NCBI GenBank assembly: GCA_036556965.1
Contig: DATBIO010000267.1
Location: 1 to 12,416, forward strand
Length of the DNA stretch: 12,416 nt
Origin: DATBIO01 sp036556965
GTDB lineage: Bacteria > Acidobacteriota > Vicinamibacteria > Fen-336
Direction of reading: 5' to 3'
Both the position numbers and the translations under genes were made by a program. Positions 1 through 9,789 of the stretch are shown piece by piece. The notes beneath the pieces are model-generated. The model did not search any database and was not told where the DNA came from. It worked only from the letters and a program-made list of their open reading frames with translations. How positions within the stretch are numbered: position 1 is the stretch's first letter; each line of letters opens with the position of its first letter.

Positions 1-7
1 CCTACCC

Positions 8-42
8 AAAAAGGCGCCCCGCGGCCGAGGCCGCGGGGCGCC
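8..42 (-). terminator. Rho-independent terminator of the S8 protease gene
   Basis: A perfect 14-bp inverted repeat lies at 13-26 and 29-42 (GGCGCCCCGCGGCC and its complement) with only two bases between the arms. Read on the minus strand it is followed at once by five T residues (positions 12 to 8). It starts 14 bases past the protease stop codon, so it terminates that transcript. The hairpin and T-tract are directly visible; the function follows from the standard intrinsic terminator model. Confidence 0.9.
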
Positions 43-55
43 GCACGACGGTCCC

Positions 56-1786
<1,731 letters not shown>

Positions 1787-1924
1787 CCTGCCTCCTCGCA
1801 CTCCCTGCGTGAAATGAAACGCCCGGGACCGGCGGGGAGCGGGCTCTGCGCGCCGTGGGGCGCGCGTCCGGGAGGGAAAGCCTGTCCGCTCCTCGCCATC
1901 GCTGAGCGTCTCAGGTGTTCAGAA
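1787..1924 (-). promoter_or_regulatory. Long 5' leader of the protease mRNA with small hairpins
   Basis: If the promoter at 1931-1959 is used, the transcript carries a leader of about 138 nt. It contains a 5-bp inverted repeat CTGAG/CTCAG at 1902-1914 and a 7-bp GC-only hairpin at 1848-1865 (GCGCGCC, loop GTGG, GGCGCGC). A looser pairing of 1822-1829 with 1866-1872 encloses the latter. The ribosome binding site AGGAGG at 1791-1796 is outside these stems. No known riboswitch class was recognised and no credible ORF was seen in the leader. Confidence 0.3.
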
Positions 1925-1930
1925 GCGTGG

Positions 1931-1959
1931 ACTATGCCCAGGGTCGGTCGCGGAGTCAA
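1931..1959 (-). promoter_or_regulatory. Sigma70-type promoter for the S8 protease
   Basis: On the minus strand TTGACT (1954-1959) is followed after exactly 17 bases by CATAGT (1931-1936), a 5/6 and a 4/6 match to the -35 and -10 consensus. An A-rich stretch lies just upstream of the -35 box (around 1961-1975), unusual in this GC-rich DNA and suggestive of an UP element. Transcription would begin near 1924, about 138 nt before the protease start codon. Confidence 0.6.
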
Positions 1960-2014
1960 CGTTTTTCGTGTCATTCCCGGGGCAGGCATCCTCGCTTATG
2001 GAGCGGGGCCGACT

Positions 2015-2030
2015 GCCTGTAAGCTCAGGC
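2015..2030. repeat. Short inverted repeat upstream of the AIM24-family gene
   Basis: GCCTG (2015-2019) and CAGGC (2026-2030) form 5-bp arms around TAAGCT, 16 nt before the GTG start of the downstream gene. It could be an operator or a chance palindrome in GC-rich DNA. No convincing -35/-10 pair for the plus strand was found in 1960-2046. Confidence 0.2.
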
Positions 2031-2046
2031 CGCGATTGGAGGCAGC

Positions 2047-2757
2047 GTGAAGCACCAGATCCTCTACCAGCCGTCCTACAGCCTTGCCCTGGTCCAGCTC
2101 GAGCGGGGCGAGCAGCTCATGACCGAGTCCGGGGCCATGGTCGCGATGTCCCCGACCATCCGCCTCGAGGCCAAGATGTCCGGCGGCGGCTTCTTCGGCG
2201 CCCTCAAGAGCGCGGCCGGCGGGGAGTCCCTGTTCCGGACCACCTACCGCGCGGAGGACGGCCCGGGCGAGCTGGCCCTGGCCCCCGCCACCGTGGGCGA
2301 CATCATGGCCGTGTCCCTCGCCGGCGCGCGCCTCTTCGTCCAGCCCGGCAGCTACCTGGCCGGCGACGCCGCCCTCAACGTCAGCGTGCAGGGCAGCGCG
2401 CGCGGCATGCTCTCCGGGGAGGGACTGTTCCTCCTCACGGTGGAGGGCACGGGACTGCTCCTCCTCAGCTCCTTCGGCGCCATCCACGCCAAGGAGCTCG
2501 CCGACGGCGAGGAGTACATCGTGGACAGCGGCCACATCGTGGCCTTCGACAGCAGCGTGGCCTACCGCGTGGAGAAGGCCACCGGCAAGAGCCAGGGCGT
2601 GGGCGGCTTCCTCAAGGGCATGGTGCAGTCCACGCTGGCCGGCGAAGGGCTCGTCTGCCGCTACCGCGGCCCGGGCCGGATCTACATCCAGACGCGCCAG
2701 CTGGCGGGCTTCGCCAGCCAGATCATCCCGTTCCTGCCCCGGCCCAGCGGCGGCTAG
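2047..2757 (+). CDS. AIM24 / TIGR00266 family protein
   Basis: This 236-residue protein belongs to the family named for mitochondrial AIM24 and bacterial TIGR00266 proteins, whose fold resembles the TRAP RNA-binding attenuation protein. No biochemical function is firmly established for the bacterial members. Recognition rests on the N-terminal pattern (SGAMVAMSP at 28-36, Gly-rich segment 46-58) and the characteristic C-terminal block (GEGLVCRYRGPGRIYIQTRQLAGFASQIIPFLP at 199-231, split here as GEGLVCRYRGPG and IYIQTRQ...FASQIIPFLP). There is no signal peptide, and glycine-rich beta-strand repeats run throughout. The GTG start is supported by GGAGG at 2038-2042. It is a single gene divergent from the protease, and its stop lies 12 bp from the convergent PfkB stop with no terminator between. 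It is called to family level only. Confidence 0.9.
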   Translation: MKHQILYQPSYSLALVQLERGEQLMTESGAMVAMSPTIRLEAKMSGGGFFGALKSAAGGESLFRTTYRAEDGPGELALAPATVGDIMAVSLAGARLFVQPGSYLAGDAALNVSVQGSARGMLSGEGLFLLTVEGTGLLLLSSFGAIHAKELADGEEYIVDSGHIVAFDSSVAYRVEKATGKSQGVGGFLKGMVQSTLAGEGLVCRYRGPGRIYIQTRQLAGFASQIIPFLPRPSGG

Positions 2758-2769
2758 CCGGGGAACGCG

Positions 2770-3627
2770 CTACTCGTCGAAGTCGCCGTCCTCGAGCAGG
2801 CGCTCGCGCAGCACGAGGCGGCGCTCGACCTCCGCGCGGTCGCCCAGGCTGCCGACGCCGACGCCCTCCACCGCGCAGGAGGCGGCGCAGGCGGCGAAGG
2901 CCGCCGCCTCCAGGGGGTCGCCGGTCTCGTGGTACCGCAGCACGAAGGCGGCCGCGCACACGTCGCCGGCCCCGGTGGGGTCCACCTCCCGGCGCGGCAG
3001 CGTGGGCACCTCGTAGGATGCGCCGCGCACGAGGAGGGTCAGGCCCTTCCAGCCCCGCGTGACCACCACCATGGGCACCCACTCCAGGAAGTCGGCGTGG
3101 GCCTGGGGAGGCGGCAGGTCGTGGCGCGACAGGAAGAGCACGTGCACGCCGGACAGGTCGGCCGCGGGCCGCGGCCAGGCCCGCGGCGAGACCCGCCCGC
3201 TCGGCGACAGCTCGCGCAGCCAGCCCTGCCCCGTGGCCCCCACGATGCCCGCCTCGAAGGAGGCGGCCGTCCCCGGCCCCACCTCCCCCGCCACGGGGGC
3301 GAGCAGCAGCACGTCCGGCGCGCGCCAGGCGTCGGGCAGCAGGGACAGGTCCACGTCGTCCGCGCGCGAGGTGACCGTCTGCTCGCGGCGGCCGTCGTCG
3401 TCGTAGCTGTTGACGAAGCGCGTGGTGGCGCGGGAGCGCGCGGTGAAGACCTCCACCCCGGGCAGGTCGCGCGCGGGCTCGAAGTCGTGGCCGGCCGAGG
3501 TGAGCACGGCCGCCTCCCACCCCAGCTTGCGCGCGGCCAGGGCGGCGTAGCTCACGGCCCCCCCGATGACCTCGCCCTGGCCCACGCGGTCCCAGGTCAC
3601 GTGGCCGAGGGCCAGGAGCCGAGGCAA
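2770..3627 (-). CDS. PfkB (ribokinase) family carbohydrate kinase
   Basis: This 285-residue cytoplasmic kinase would transfer phosphate from ATP to a sugar or nucleoside. The N-terminal strand LLALGHVTWDR (4-14) and the Gly-Gly element IGGAVSYAA (21-29) match the substrate-binding part of the fold. DPTGAGD at 216-222 is the PfkB signature, with Asp222 the expected catalytic base and the glycines forming the anion hole. The substrate cannot be assigned. The start is TTG, 4 nt after the PurF stop and without a clear Shine-Dalgarno sequence, so translation probably depends on ribosomes finishing PurF. An in-frame GTG at codon 10 would cut the first beta-strand and is less likely. It is the last gene of the six-gene minus-strand run. 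Confidence 0.88.
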   Translation of the reverse strand: MPRLLALGHVTWDRVGQGEVIGGAVSYAALAARKLGWEAAVLTSAGHDFEPARDLPGVEVFTARSRATTRFVNSYDDDGRREQTVTSRADDVDLSLLPDAWRAPDVLLLAPVAGEVGPGTAASFEAGIVGATGQGWLRELSPSGRVSPRAWPRPAADLSGVHVLFLSRHDLPPPQAHADFLEWVPMVVVTRGWKGLTLLVRGASYEVPTLPRREVDPTGAGDVCAAAFVLRYHETGDPLEAAAFAACAASCAVEGVGVGSLGDRAEVERRLVLRERLLEDGDFDE

Positions 3628-3631
3628 GCCG

Positions 3632-5056
<1,425 letters not shown>

Positions 5057-5097
5057 GGGACGATGGTATCCGATGCGTCCGCCCGGCGGGTCACGCG

Positions 5098-5946
5098 CTA
5101 TGGCCGGCGGCGGACGTAGCCCCGGCGCGTGCGCGCCTCGCCCGCCTTGCCCTTGATCCGCACCTCGACCTCGTGCCAGCCCCCCTCCGCCACGCCCTGG
5201 GGCTGGTAGCTCAGCACGTACCGGCTGCGCACGGCTTCGAGCACCTGCAGGAAGGCGTCGCGCAGCGAGTCGTCGCCCGCCTTCCACCAGCGGCCCCCCG
5301 TGTCCTCGACCAGCCCGCCCAGGGTTTCGTCCCAGCGCGGGCCCGGCTCCGGCACGATGGCGTAGAAGGCGGCCTCGGACTGCCGCGCCGAGCGGCGCAT
5401 GCCGCTCCAGGAGAGCCAGCTCATCTCGTCCTCGCCGTCGGTGAAGAGCACCACCACGGGCCGGCCCTTGCCCGTGTCCATCAGCGACATGGCGACGTAG
5501 GCGGCGTCCACCAGCGCCGTCGCCCCTCCCGCCTCGATGCCGCCGAGCGCGGAGGCGACCTGGAGGGGCGGGCTCCCCGGCGGGGCCAGGAGCCGCACGC
5601 GGTGGGAGAAGACGAGGAGCCCGGCGCGGTCGTCCTCCGCCAGGCCCTGCACGAAGGTGGCGGCCGCCTCCTTCAGCCGGGCCAGGCGCGTCCCCACCAC
5701 GCTGGTGCTGGTGTCCAGCACCAGCAGGACGTTGGCGGGCGCTTCCTGCCGGGGCACGAGCGCCACGGACTGGGGCACGCCGTTGTCCAGGACCTCGAAG
5801 TTCGCGGGGTCGAGGTCGCGCACGGGACGGCCGCGGCGCGTCACCACCACGTCGAGGCGCACCGCCTCCACCTCGACGCCGAAGGTGGGCGGCTCCTGCG
5901 CGGCGGCCGCGCCGGCCAGGGCCAGGGCCAGGGCGGCGCCGGTCAA
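5098..5946 (-). CDS. Exported VWFA domain protein (VWFA-related Acidobacterial family type)
   Basis: This 282-residue protein has a von Willebrand factor A domain with a complete metal-ion-dependent adhesion site: DTSTS at 78-82, Thr143 in GGATALVDA, and FTDGED at 168-173 with Asp170. The segment before it (RLDVVVTRRGRPVRDLDPANFEVLDNG, residues 30-56, given as its landmark stretches) and the tail SRYVLSYQP...RRGYVRR match the VWFA-related domain family common in Acidobacteria. Residues 1-16 form a short hydrophobic export signal ending AAAA before QEPP, but it lacks a positively charged n-region. The start is TTG, overlapping the upstream stop as TTGA. No ATG or GTG occurs in this frame nearby. 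Pairing with a TPR-like exported protein suggests a shared envelope or secreted complex, which is inference. Confidence 0.85.
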   Translation of the reverse strand: MTGAALALALAGAAAAQEPPTFGVEVEAVRLDVVVTRRGRPVRDLDPANFEVLDNGVPQSVALVPRQEAPANVLLVLDTSTSVVGTRLARLKEAAATFVQGLAEDDRAGLLVFSHRVRLLAPPGSPPLQVASALGGIEAGGATALVDAAYVAMSLMDTGKGRPVVVLFTDGEDEMSWLSWSGMRRSARQSEAAFYAIVPEPGPRWDETLGGLVEDTGGRWWKAGDDSLRDAFLQVLEAVRSRYVLSYQPQGVAEGGWHEVEVRIKGKAGEARTRRGYVRRRP

Positions 5947-7019
5947 CGGACCCGCTCGGCCAGGCGGTCCATGGCCCCCCGCATGCCCTCCAGCAGCCCC
6001 CGCTGGTAGCGGATCCAGGCGTCCGTCGGCGCCGCGCGCGCGGCCAGCACCGGCGCGCGCTCGACCACCGATGCCGCTTCCAGCGTGTGGCCGGCCGACC
6101 GGAGCGCGCTGCTGAGCGCCACCAGCGCCGCCATCATGTCCGGCTGCGCCGCCACCGCCGCGCGGTAGTGTGCGAGGGCCGCCGCGTCCCGGCGCGCGCG
6201 CTCGTCCAGCTCTCCGCGCAGCAGGTGGGCCAGCCCGGAGATGGCGGGGTCGCTCGAGCCCGTGAGCTGGTCCAGGTGCCCGGCCGCCTCCGCCGCCCCT
6301 CCCGTCTGGGCCAGCACGCGCGCCAGCCGCAGGCGGGCCTCCGGGTTGGGCTTCGCGGAGCGCAGGGCGCGGCGATAGTGCTCGGCGGCCGTGCTCAGGC
6401 AGCCCTCCACGCGCGCCTTCACCACCATGGGATTGGCGCGCAGGGTGCCGCGCGACGCCCGGAGCTGATCCGCCACGAAGAGGCGCTCGGGGTAGCGCGA
6501 CCCCAGCTCGAAGACGAGGCCGAGGCCCAGCCACTCCTCTTCGCCCGCCTCGTTGTCGGCCACCAGGCGGTCGAAGATGCCCTGCGCCTCGCGCAGGCTC
6601 ACCTCCTGGAGGCGGTAGAAGCCGAGCGCGGAGCGCCACGCGCGGAGGAAGGCCCTGATCTCCTCCCCCTCCACGCCGCCCGCCGGCCGCTGCCCCGCCG
6701 TCTCCGCCGCCAGCGTCCCCCGCTCCACGTGGAACTCCGCGTCCGTGGAGCGGCCCCGCCCGCGGGCCACCAGCGCGGTCTCCAGGTGCAGCGCCGCCGC
6801 CGCTCCCAGGCTCCGCCAGGGGCCGGGTACGGACACCAGCTTCGCGGCCCGCGCGCGCACCTCGTCCCGCGGCCACTGGTCGAGCCGCGTCGAGGCCTGC
6901 TCGTCGCCCTTCCGCCAGGCCTCGATGAGGTCCAGGTAGGCCGCGCTCGAGTGGTCCGCGGGCGGCGGCGGCGTGGCCGCGGGGAAGGCGCAGAGGAGGG
7001 AGAGGAGCGCGGCCCCCAT
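5943..7019 (-). CDS. Exported TPR-like helical repeat protein of unknown function
   Basis: This 358-residue, alanine-rich, mostly helical protein begins with a short hydrophobic leader (MGAALLSLLCAFPAA), followed by a proline run at 17-20. This looks like a signal peptide or, because of Cys10, possibly a lipoprotein-like one, though no clean lipobox is present. From about residue 130 to the end it shows TPR-like helical pairs, for example AAEHYRRALRSAKPNPEARLRLARVLAQTG at 211-240 (landmarks AAEHYRRAL, PNPEARL) and ALAHYRAAVAAQPDMMAALVALSSAL at 281-306 (landmarks HYRAAVAAQPD). Such repeats bind partner proteins. ATG 7019 is the first start after the methyltransferase stop (17 nt gap). The reading frame continues upstream only as a GC artefact. 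Its stop overlaps the VWFA start, implying coupled translation. Confidence 0.75.
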   Translation of the reverse strand: MGAALLSLLCAFPAATPPPPADHSSAAYLDLIEAWRKGDEQASTRLDQWPRDEVRARAAKLVSVPGPWRSLGAAAALHLETALVARGRGRSTDAEFHVERGTLAAETAGQRPAGGVEGEEIRAFLRAWRSALGFYRLQEVSLREAQGIFDRLVADNEAGEEEWLGLGLVFELGSRYPERLFVADQLRASRGTLRANPMVVKARVEGCLSTAAEHYRRALRSAKPNPEARLRLARVLAQTGGAAEAAGHLDQLTGSSDPAISGLAHLLRGELDERARRDAAALAHYRAAVAAQPDMMAALVALSSALRSAGHTLEAASVVERAPVLAARAAPTDAWIRYQRGLLEGMRGAMDRLAERVR

Positions 7020-7036
7020 GAACCCGAGTCTAAGCC

Positions 7037-7816
7037 TCAGGCCGGGGGCTTGCGCGCCACCTGGGCCAGCAGGTATCCCAGCCGCCCCGCCCACTCCCAG
7101 CGCGCTTCCGCCCAGGCGAAACCGTCGAGCAGGGGGCGCAAGGCGCGGCCCAGGGACACCCCGCGGCGGTGGAGGTAGAGGTCGGCCATGCGCAGCAGGG
7201 GAGGGATGCTGAGGATGCCCGTGCGGTGGACCATCCGCAGGCCGCTCTTCTCCAGCACCACGCGCAGCTCGCGCGCGCTGAACGAGCGCTCCGGGGAGTA
7301 GGCGTAGCGGCCCACCGCCTCCAGCGCCCAAACCAGCAGCGGGCGAAGGTAGAGGTTCCACTTGTGGGGGACGCCCACGATGGCCAGGCCCCCCGGCCGC
7401 AGCACGCGGCCCACCTCGTCCGTGGCCTGCTGGTATTCCTCCACGTGCTCGATGGTGCCCATGGTGTAGACGAAGTCGAAGCTCTCGGAGGCGAAGGGAA
7501 GCGCGCGGATGTCGGCCTGCACGATGTGCAGATAGGGATGGGGAGGGCGGGCGTTGGCGCGCGCGCGGTCCGTGGTCACCGCGCTCAGGTCGAGCCCGTA
7601 GGCCTCCGCCCCCTGCGTCTGCATCCACTGCAGGATCCGCGTGTTGACGGCCTCGTTCCACAGGTCGAGCTTGAGCACGCGCTTCCCGGCGAGGTCCGGC
7701 ACGTGGCGCCGGATGAGGGCGATCTCGCACCGGCGGTAGTACTGCGTGGTGGCCGCGGGGTAGAAGTCGGGCATGCCCCGCGCCACCTCGTCCCAGCGTC
7801 GCTGGAGCGCGCTCAC
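7037..7816 (-). CDS. Class I SAM-dependent methyltransferase (type 11-like)
   Basis: This 259-residue protein has the Rossmann-like methyltransferase core at about 44-150: strand VLKLDLWNE (48-56), the acidic ribose contact in YGLDLS (73-78), ADIRALPFASESFDFVYTMGTIEHV (101-125; landmarks ADIRALPF and TIEHV), and the post-core strand VLRPGGLAIVGVP (138-150). These are typical of small-molecule or lipid methyltransferases. Motif I, normally a glycine-rich loop such as GxGxG, is replaced by KLDLWNEAVNT (49-59). The C-terminal helical segment (about 157-259, rich in Leu, Arg and Trp) might contact membrane or substrate. The GTG start overlaps the acetyltransferase stop as GTGA, so the two are probably coupled. 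The substrate is unknown. Confidence 0.85.
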   Translation of the reverse strand: MSALQRRWDEVARGMPDFYPAATTQYYRRCEIALIRRHVPDLAGKRVLKLDLWNEAVNTRILQWMQTQGAEAYGLDLSAVTTDRARANARPPHPYLHIVQADIRALPFASESFDFVYTMGTIEHVEEYQQATDEVGRVLRPGGLAIVGVPHKWNLYLRPLLVWALEAVGRYAYSPERSFSARELRVVLEKSGLRMVHRTGILSIPPLLRMADLYLHRRGVSLGRALRPLLDGFAWAEARWEWAGRLGYLLAQVARKPPA

Positions 7817-8442
7817 AGGCCAGCCTCGAGGGCCCGCACGAAGTCGGTGCGCGCGGGCCACTCGCTGGGCGCCTCCCGGAGACCGTGCCGCTCGTAGAAC
7901 CGGCGCGCGCGCGCGTTGTCGAGGCGCGTGCTCAGGCGCAGGGAGCGGGCGCCCCGCCGGCGCGCCTCCGCGGTGAAGGCCTCCAGGAGCCGCGCGCCCA
8001 GCCCCTGGCCGGAGCGCTCCGGGACCACGGCCAGGGTGTCCAGGATCATGGTCGGGCCCGGGAGCGCCGCCGAGGCCCCGGACGACCTCCGCCCCGCGAG
8101 GATGCCCAGGCGCGAGCGCGCCATGGCCCGCACGCTCGGGTCGAGCAGGACCCGGGGCCGGCGCGCCACGCAGAGGACGGCCACCCCCAGCAGCCTCCGA
8201 TAGATGCGTCCGCGGAACCCCTGCGCCGCGCCGATCACGTAGCCGCAGACCTGGTCGCCCTCCACGGCGGCCAGCGCGATGGCCTCGGGATCGTGGCAGA
8301 ACCACCGCAGGTGCGCACGGACGTACTCCTCGCCGAGGAGCGTGCTCTCCACGGCGGCCATGGCCTGCCCGTGGACGCGCACCGCCCCCTCGAGGAGGGG
8401 CGTCGAGTCGATCTTCGTGACGCGGACGCCGGCGCTGGACAC
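7813..8442 (-). CDS. GNAT family N-acetyltransferase
   Basis: This 209-residue acyl-CoA transferase has the GNAT fold. The N-terminal strand VRVTKID (6-12) starts it, strand ILDTLAVVPE (133-142) leads into the acetyl-CoA pyrophosphate loop RSGQGLGA (143-150), and motif B includes NARARRFYERHGL (176-188) with the usual Tyr183. The middle part (about 70-130) is longer and more basic than in minimal GNATs. The acceptor could be an amine, a peptide N-terminus or an antibiotic; nothing decides it. The start is uncertain. GTG 8442 places the first strand right after the start. A TTG at 8481 would add 13 residues, but that TTG is part of a perfect TTGACA promoter element. It is the first gene of the six-gene run and divergent from the glycoside hydrolase. 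Confidence 0.85.
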   Translation of the reverse strand: MSSAGVRVTKIDSTPLLEGAVRVHGQAMAAVESTLLGEEYVRAHLRWFCHDPEAIALAAVEGDQVCGYVIGAAQGFRGRIYRRLLGVAVLCVARRPRVLLDPSVRAMARSRLGILAGRRSSGASAALPGPTMILDTLAVVPERSGQGLGARLLEAFTAEARRRGARSLRLSTRLDNARARRFYERHGLREAPSEWPARTDFVRALEAGL

Positions 8443-8452
8443 GGAGCGGCGT

Positions 8453-8481
8453 AGTCTCCGGTCGCGTACCTTGGGTGTCAA
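8453..8481 (-). promoter_or_regulatory. Candidate promoter of the six-gene minus-strand run
   Basis: A consensus -35 hexamer TTGACA occupies 8476-8481 on the minus strand. At a 17-base spacing lies GAGACT (8453-8458), which matches the -10 consensus at 3 of 6 bases, including the important A at position 2 and T at position 6. Transcription would start near 8446, only about 4 nt before the GTG at 8442, giving a leaderless or nearly leaderless message. The -35 box is clear, the -10 weak. Confidence 0.35.
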
Positions 8482-8495
8482 TCCTCGAGAAGGCG

Positions 8496-8516
8496 GTCGC
8501 GCGACTCGGCTAAGAT
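8496..8516 (+). promoter_or_regulatory. Candidate -10 box and adjacent palindrome ahead of the glycoside hydrolase
   Basis: TAAGAT at 8511-8516 matches TATAAT at 4 of 6 bases; no -35 hexamer is visible at normal spacing. Just upstream is a perfect 10-bp palindrome GTCGCGCGAC (8496-8505), placed where an activator or repressor could act on both divergent genes. A related GGTCGCG occurs at 8460-8466. This is suggestive only. Confidence 0.25.
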
Positions 8517-8542
8517 CCGCGCTGGTGACCCGGCTGGAGCGG

Positions 8543-9787
8543 ATGACGGAAGCCGTCCGCGCCCTCTACCAGCGCAACCGCCAGCAGGGCGTGGCCCCCT
8601 GGTGCGGCCTGGCCTACGACTTCGTCTGCCCGTCCACGGGCACGTACCCCTTCCAGTGGTTCTGGGACTCGTGCTTCCACGCCGTGGCCCTGAGCCACTT
8701 CGACCCCGAGCGCGCGCGGGCCGAGGTCCGCAGCCTGCTCGCCAACGCCCAGCCCGACGGCTTCGTGGCCCACGTCACCTTCTGGCAGCGCGAGCGCTAC
8801 GAGGCGCTGCTCTCCACCTACTCCATCGCCTACCGCACGCCCTACCTGAGCGACTGCATCCAGCCGCCCGTCCTGGCGGAGGCGGTGCAGGCGGCGGCGC
8901 GCGGGCCGGGCGGCCGCGAGTTCCTGGCCGAGGTGCTCCCCGCCACGCGCCGCTACTTCGACTGGCTGCACCACGTGCGCGACCCCGACGGCGACGGCCT
9001 CGTGGCCACCCTCCAGCCGGACGAGTCGGGGCTGGACCACACCCCCAAGTACGACGCCTACCTGGGCATCGCGCGCGTGGAGCACGCCGAGTACGTGGCG
9101 GCCTGGGAGCGGGTGGCGGGCCCCTACGCGAAGGTGGGCCGCGACCCCGCGCGCATGTTCGCCCTCGACCTCTTCGTGTGCGAGGACGTCCTCGTGAACA
9201 CCATCTACGCGGAGAACCAGCGCGTGCTCTCCCTGCTCCTGGGGGAGGCGGGAGACGAGGCGGGAAGGGTCGAGCTGGCCCACCGCGCCGCGCGCACCAC
9301 GGCGGCCCTGGTGGAGAAGTGCTTCGACGCCGAGGCCGGCCTCTTCTGGGACCTGGCCGGCCTCCGCGAGGAGCCGCTCAAGGTCAACACGGTCTCCAGC
9401 CTGATGCCCCTGGTCCTGCCGGGCCTGCCCTCCCGCTGCGTGGACGCGCTCCTGGACCACCTGACGCGCCCCGCGGAGTACGCCGCGCCCTTCCCCGTCC
9501 CCTCCGTGGCCATGGACGAGCCGTCCTTCGCCCCCGGCGTGGTGGCGGAGAAGCTGGTCTGGCGGGGCCCCGTGTGGATCAACACCAACTGGTACCTCGC
9601 GCGCGGGCTGCGGCGGTACGGGCGGCCCGACCTGGCCCGCCACCTCGAGGACCGCTCCGCCGCGCTCGTGGAAGGCGCCGGCTTCCGCGAGTACTACGAC
9701 CCCCGCACGGGCGAGGGCCACGGCGCCCGGGACTTCTCCTGGAGCGCGCTCGCCCTCGACATGCTGGCGCGGCACGAGGCGGACTGA
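8543..9787 (+). CDS. Glycoside hydrolase with (alpha/alpha)6 barrel, GH63/mannosylglycerate hydrolase (MGH1)-like
   Basis: This cytoplasmic 414-residue enzyme has no signal peptide. It carries landmarks of the GH63-like (alpha/alpha)6 fold: FQWFWDSCFHA (37-47), the acid-side motif ESGLDHTPKYD (161-171) with Asp165 as likely general acid, WRGPVWINTNWY (340-351), and GFREYYDPRTG (380-390) with Glu383 as likely general base, followed by GHGARDFSWSAL (392-403). Related enzymes cleave mannosyl- or glucosylglycerate, or alpha-glucosides from glycans; the substrate here is inferred only as a small alpha-glycoside. ATG 8543 has GGAG 3 nt upstream. GTG 8525, 8 nt after a TAAGAT box, would be an alternative leaderless start adding six residues. 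The exported PHP metallohydrolase follows 2 nt after the stop. Confidence 0.85.
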   Translation: MTEAVRALYQRNRQQGVAPWCGLAYDFVCPSTGTYPFQWFWDSCFHAVALSHFDPERARAEVRSLLANAQPDGFVAHVTFWQRERYEALLSTYSIAYRTPYLSDCIQPPVLAEAVQAAARGPGGREFLAEVLPATRRYFDWLHHVRDPDGDGLVATLQPDESGLDHTPKYDAYLGIARVEHAEYVAAWERVAGPYAKVGRDPARMFALDLFVCEDVLVNTIYAENQRVLSLLLGEAGDEAGRVELAHRAARTTAALVEKCFDAEAGLFWDLAGLREEPLKVNTVSSLMPLVLPGLPSRCVDALLDHLTRPAEYAAPFPVPSVAMDEPSFAPGVVAEKLVWRGPVWINTNWYLARGLRRYGRPDLARHLEDRSAALVEGAGFREYYDPRTGEGHGARDFSWSALALDMLARHEAD

Positions 9788-9789
9788 GC

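Noticed and set aside
2758..2769. Possible terminator between the convergent AIM24 and PfkB genes
   Set aside because: The gap is 12 bases with no inverted repeat or T-tract.
5057..5287. Upstream extension of PurF to 551 residues
   Set aside because: It would overlap the VWFA gene and put 92 residues before the nucleophile Cys; PurF propeptides are short.
5915..5936. Short tandem repeat of GGCCAG units
   Set aside because: It simply encodes the Ala-Leu run of the VWFA signal peptide; three units in GC-rich DNA are not remarkable.
7817..8305. Upstream extension of the methyltransferase across the acetyltransferase gene
   Set aside because: The extension is the wrong-frame translation of the GNAT gene; the GTGA overlap gives a clean start.
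8510..9775. Minus-strand open frame opposite the glycoside hydrolase
   Set aside because: No motif is recognisable, and the plus strand carries conserved GH63-like motifs along the whole length.
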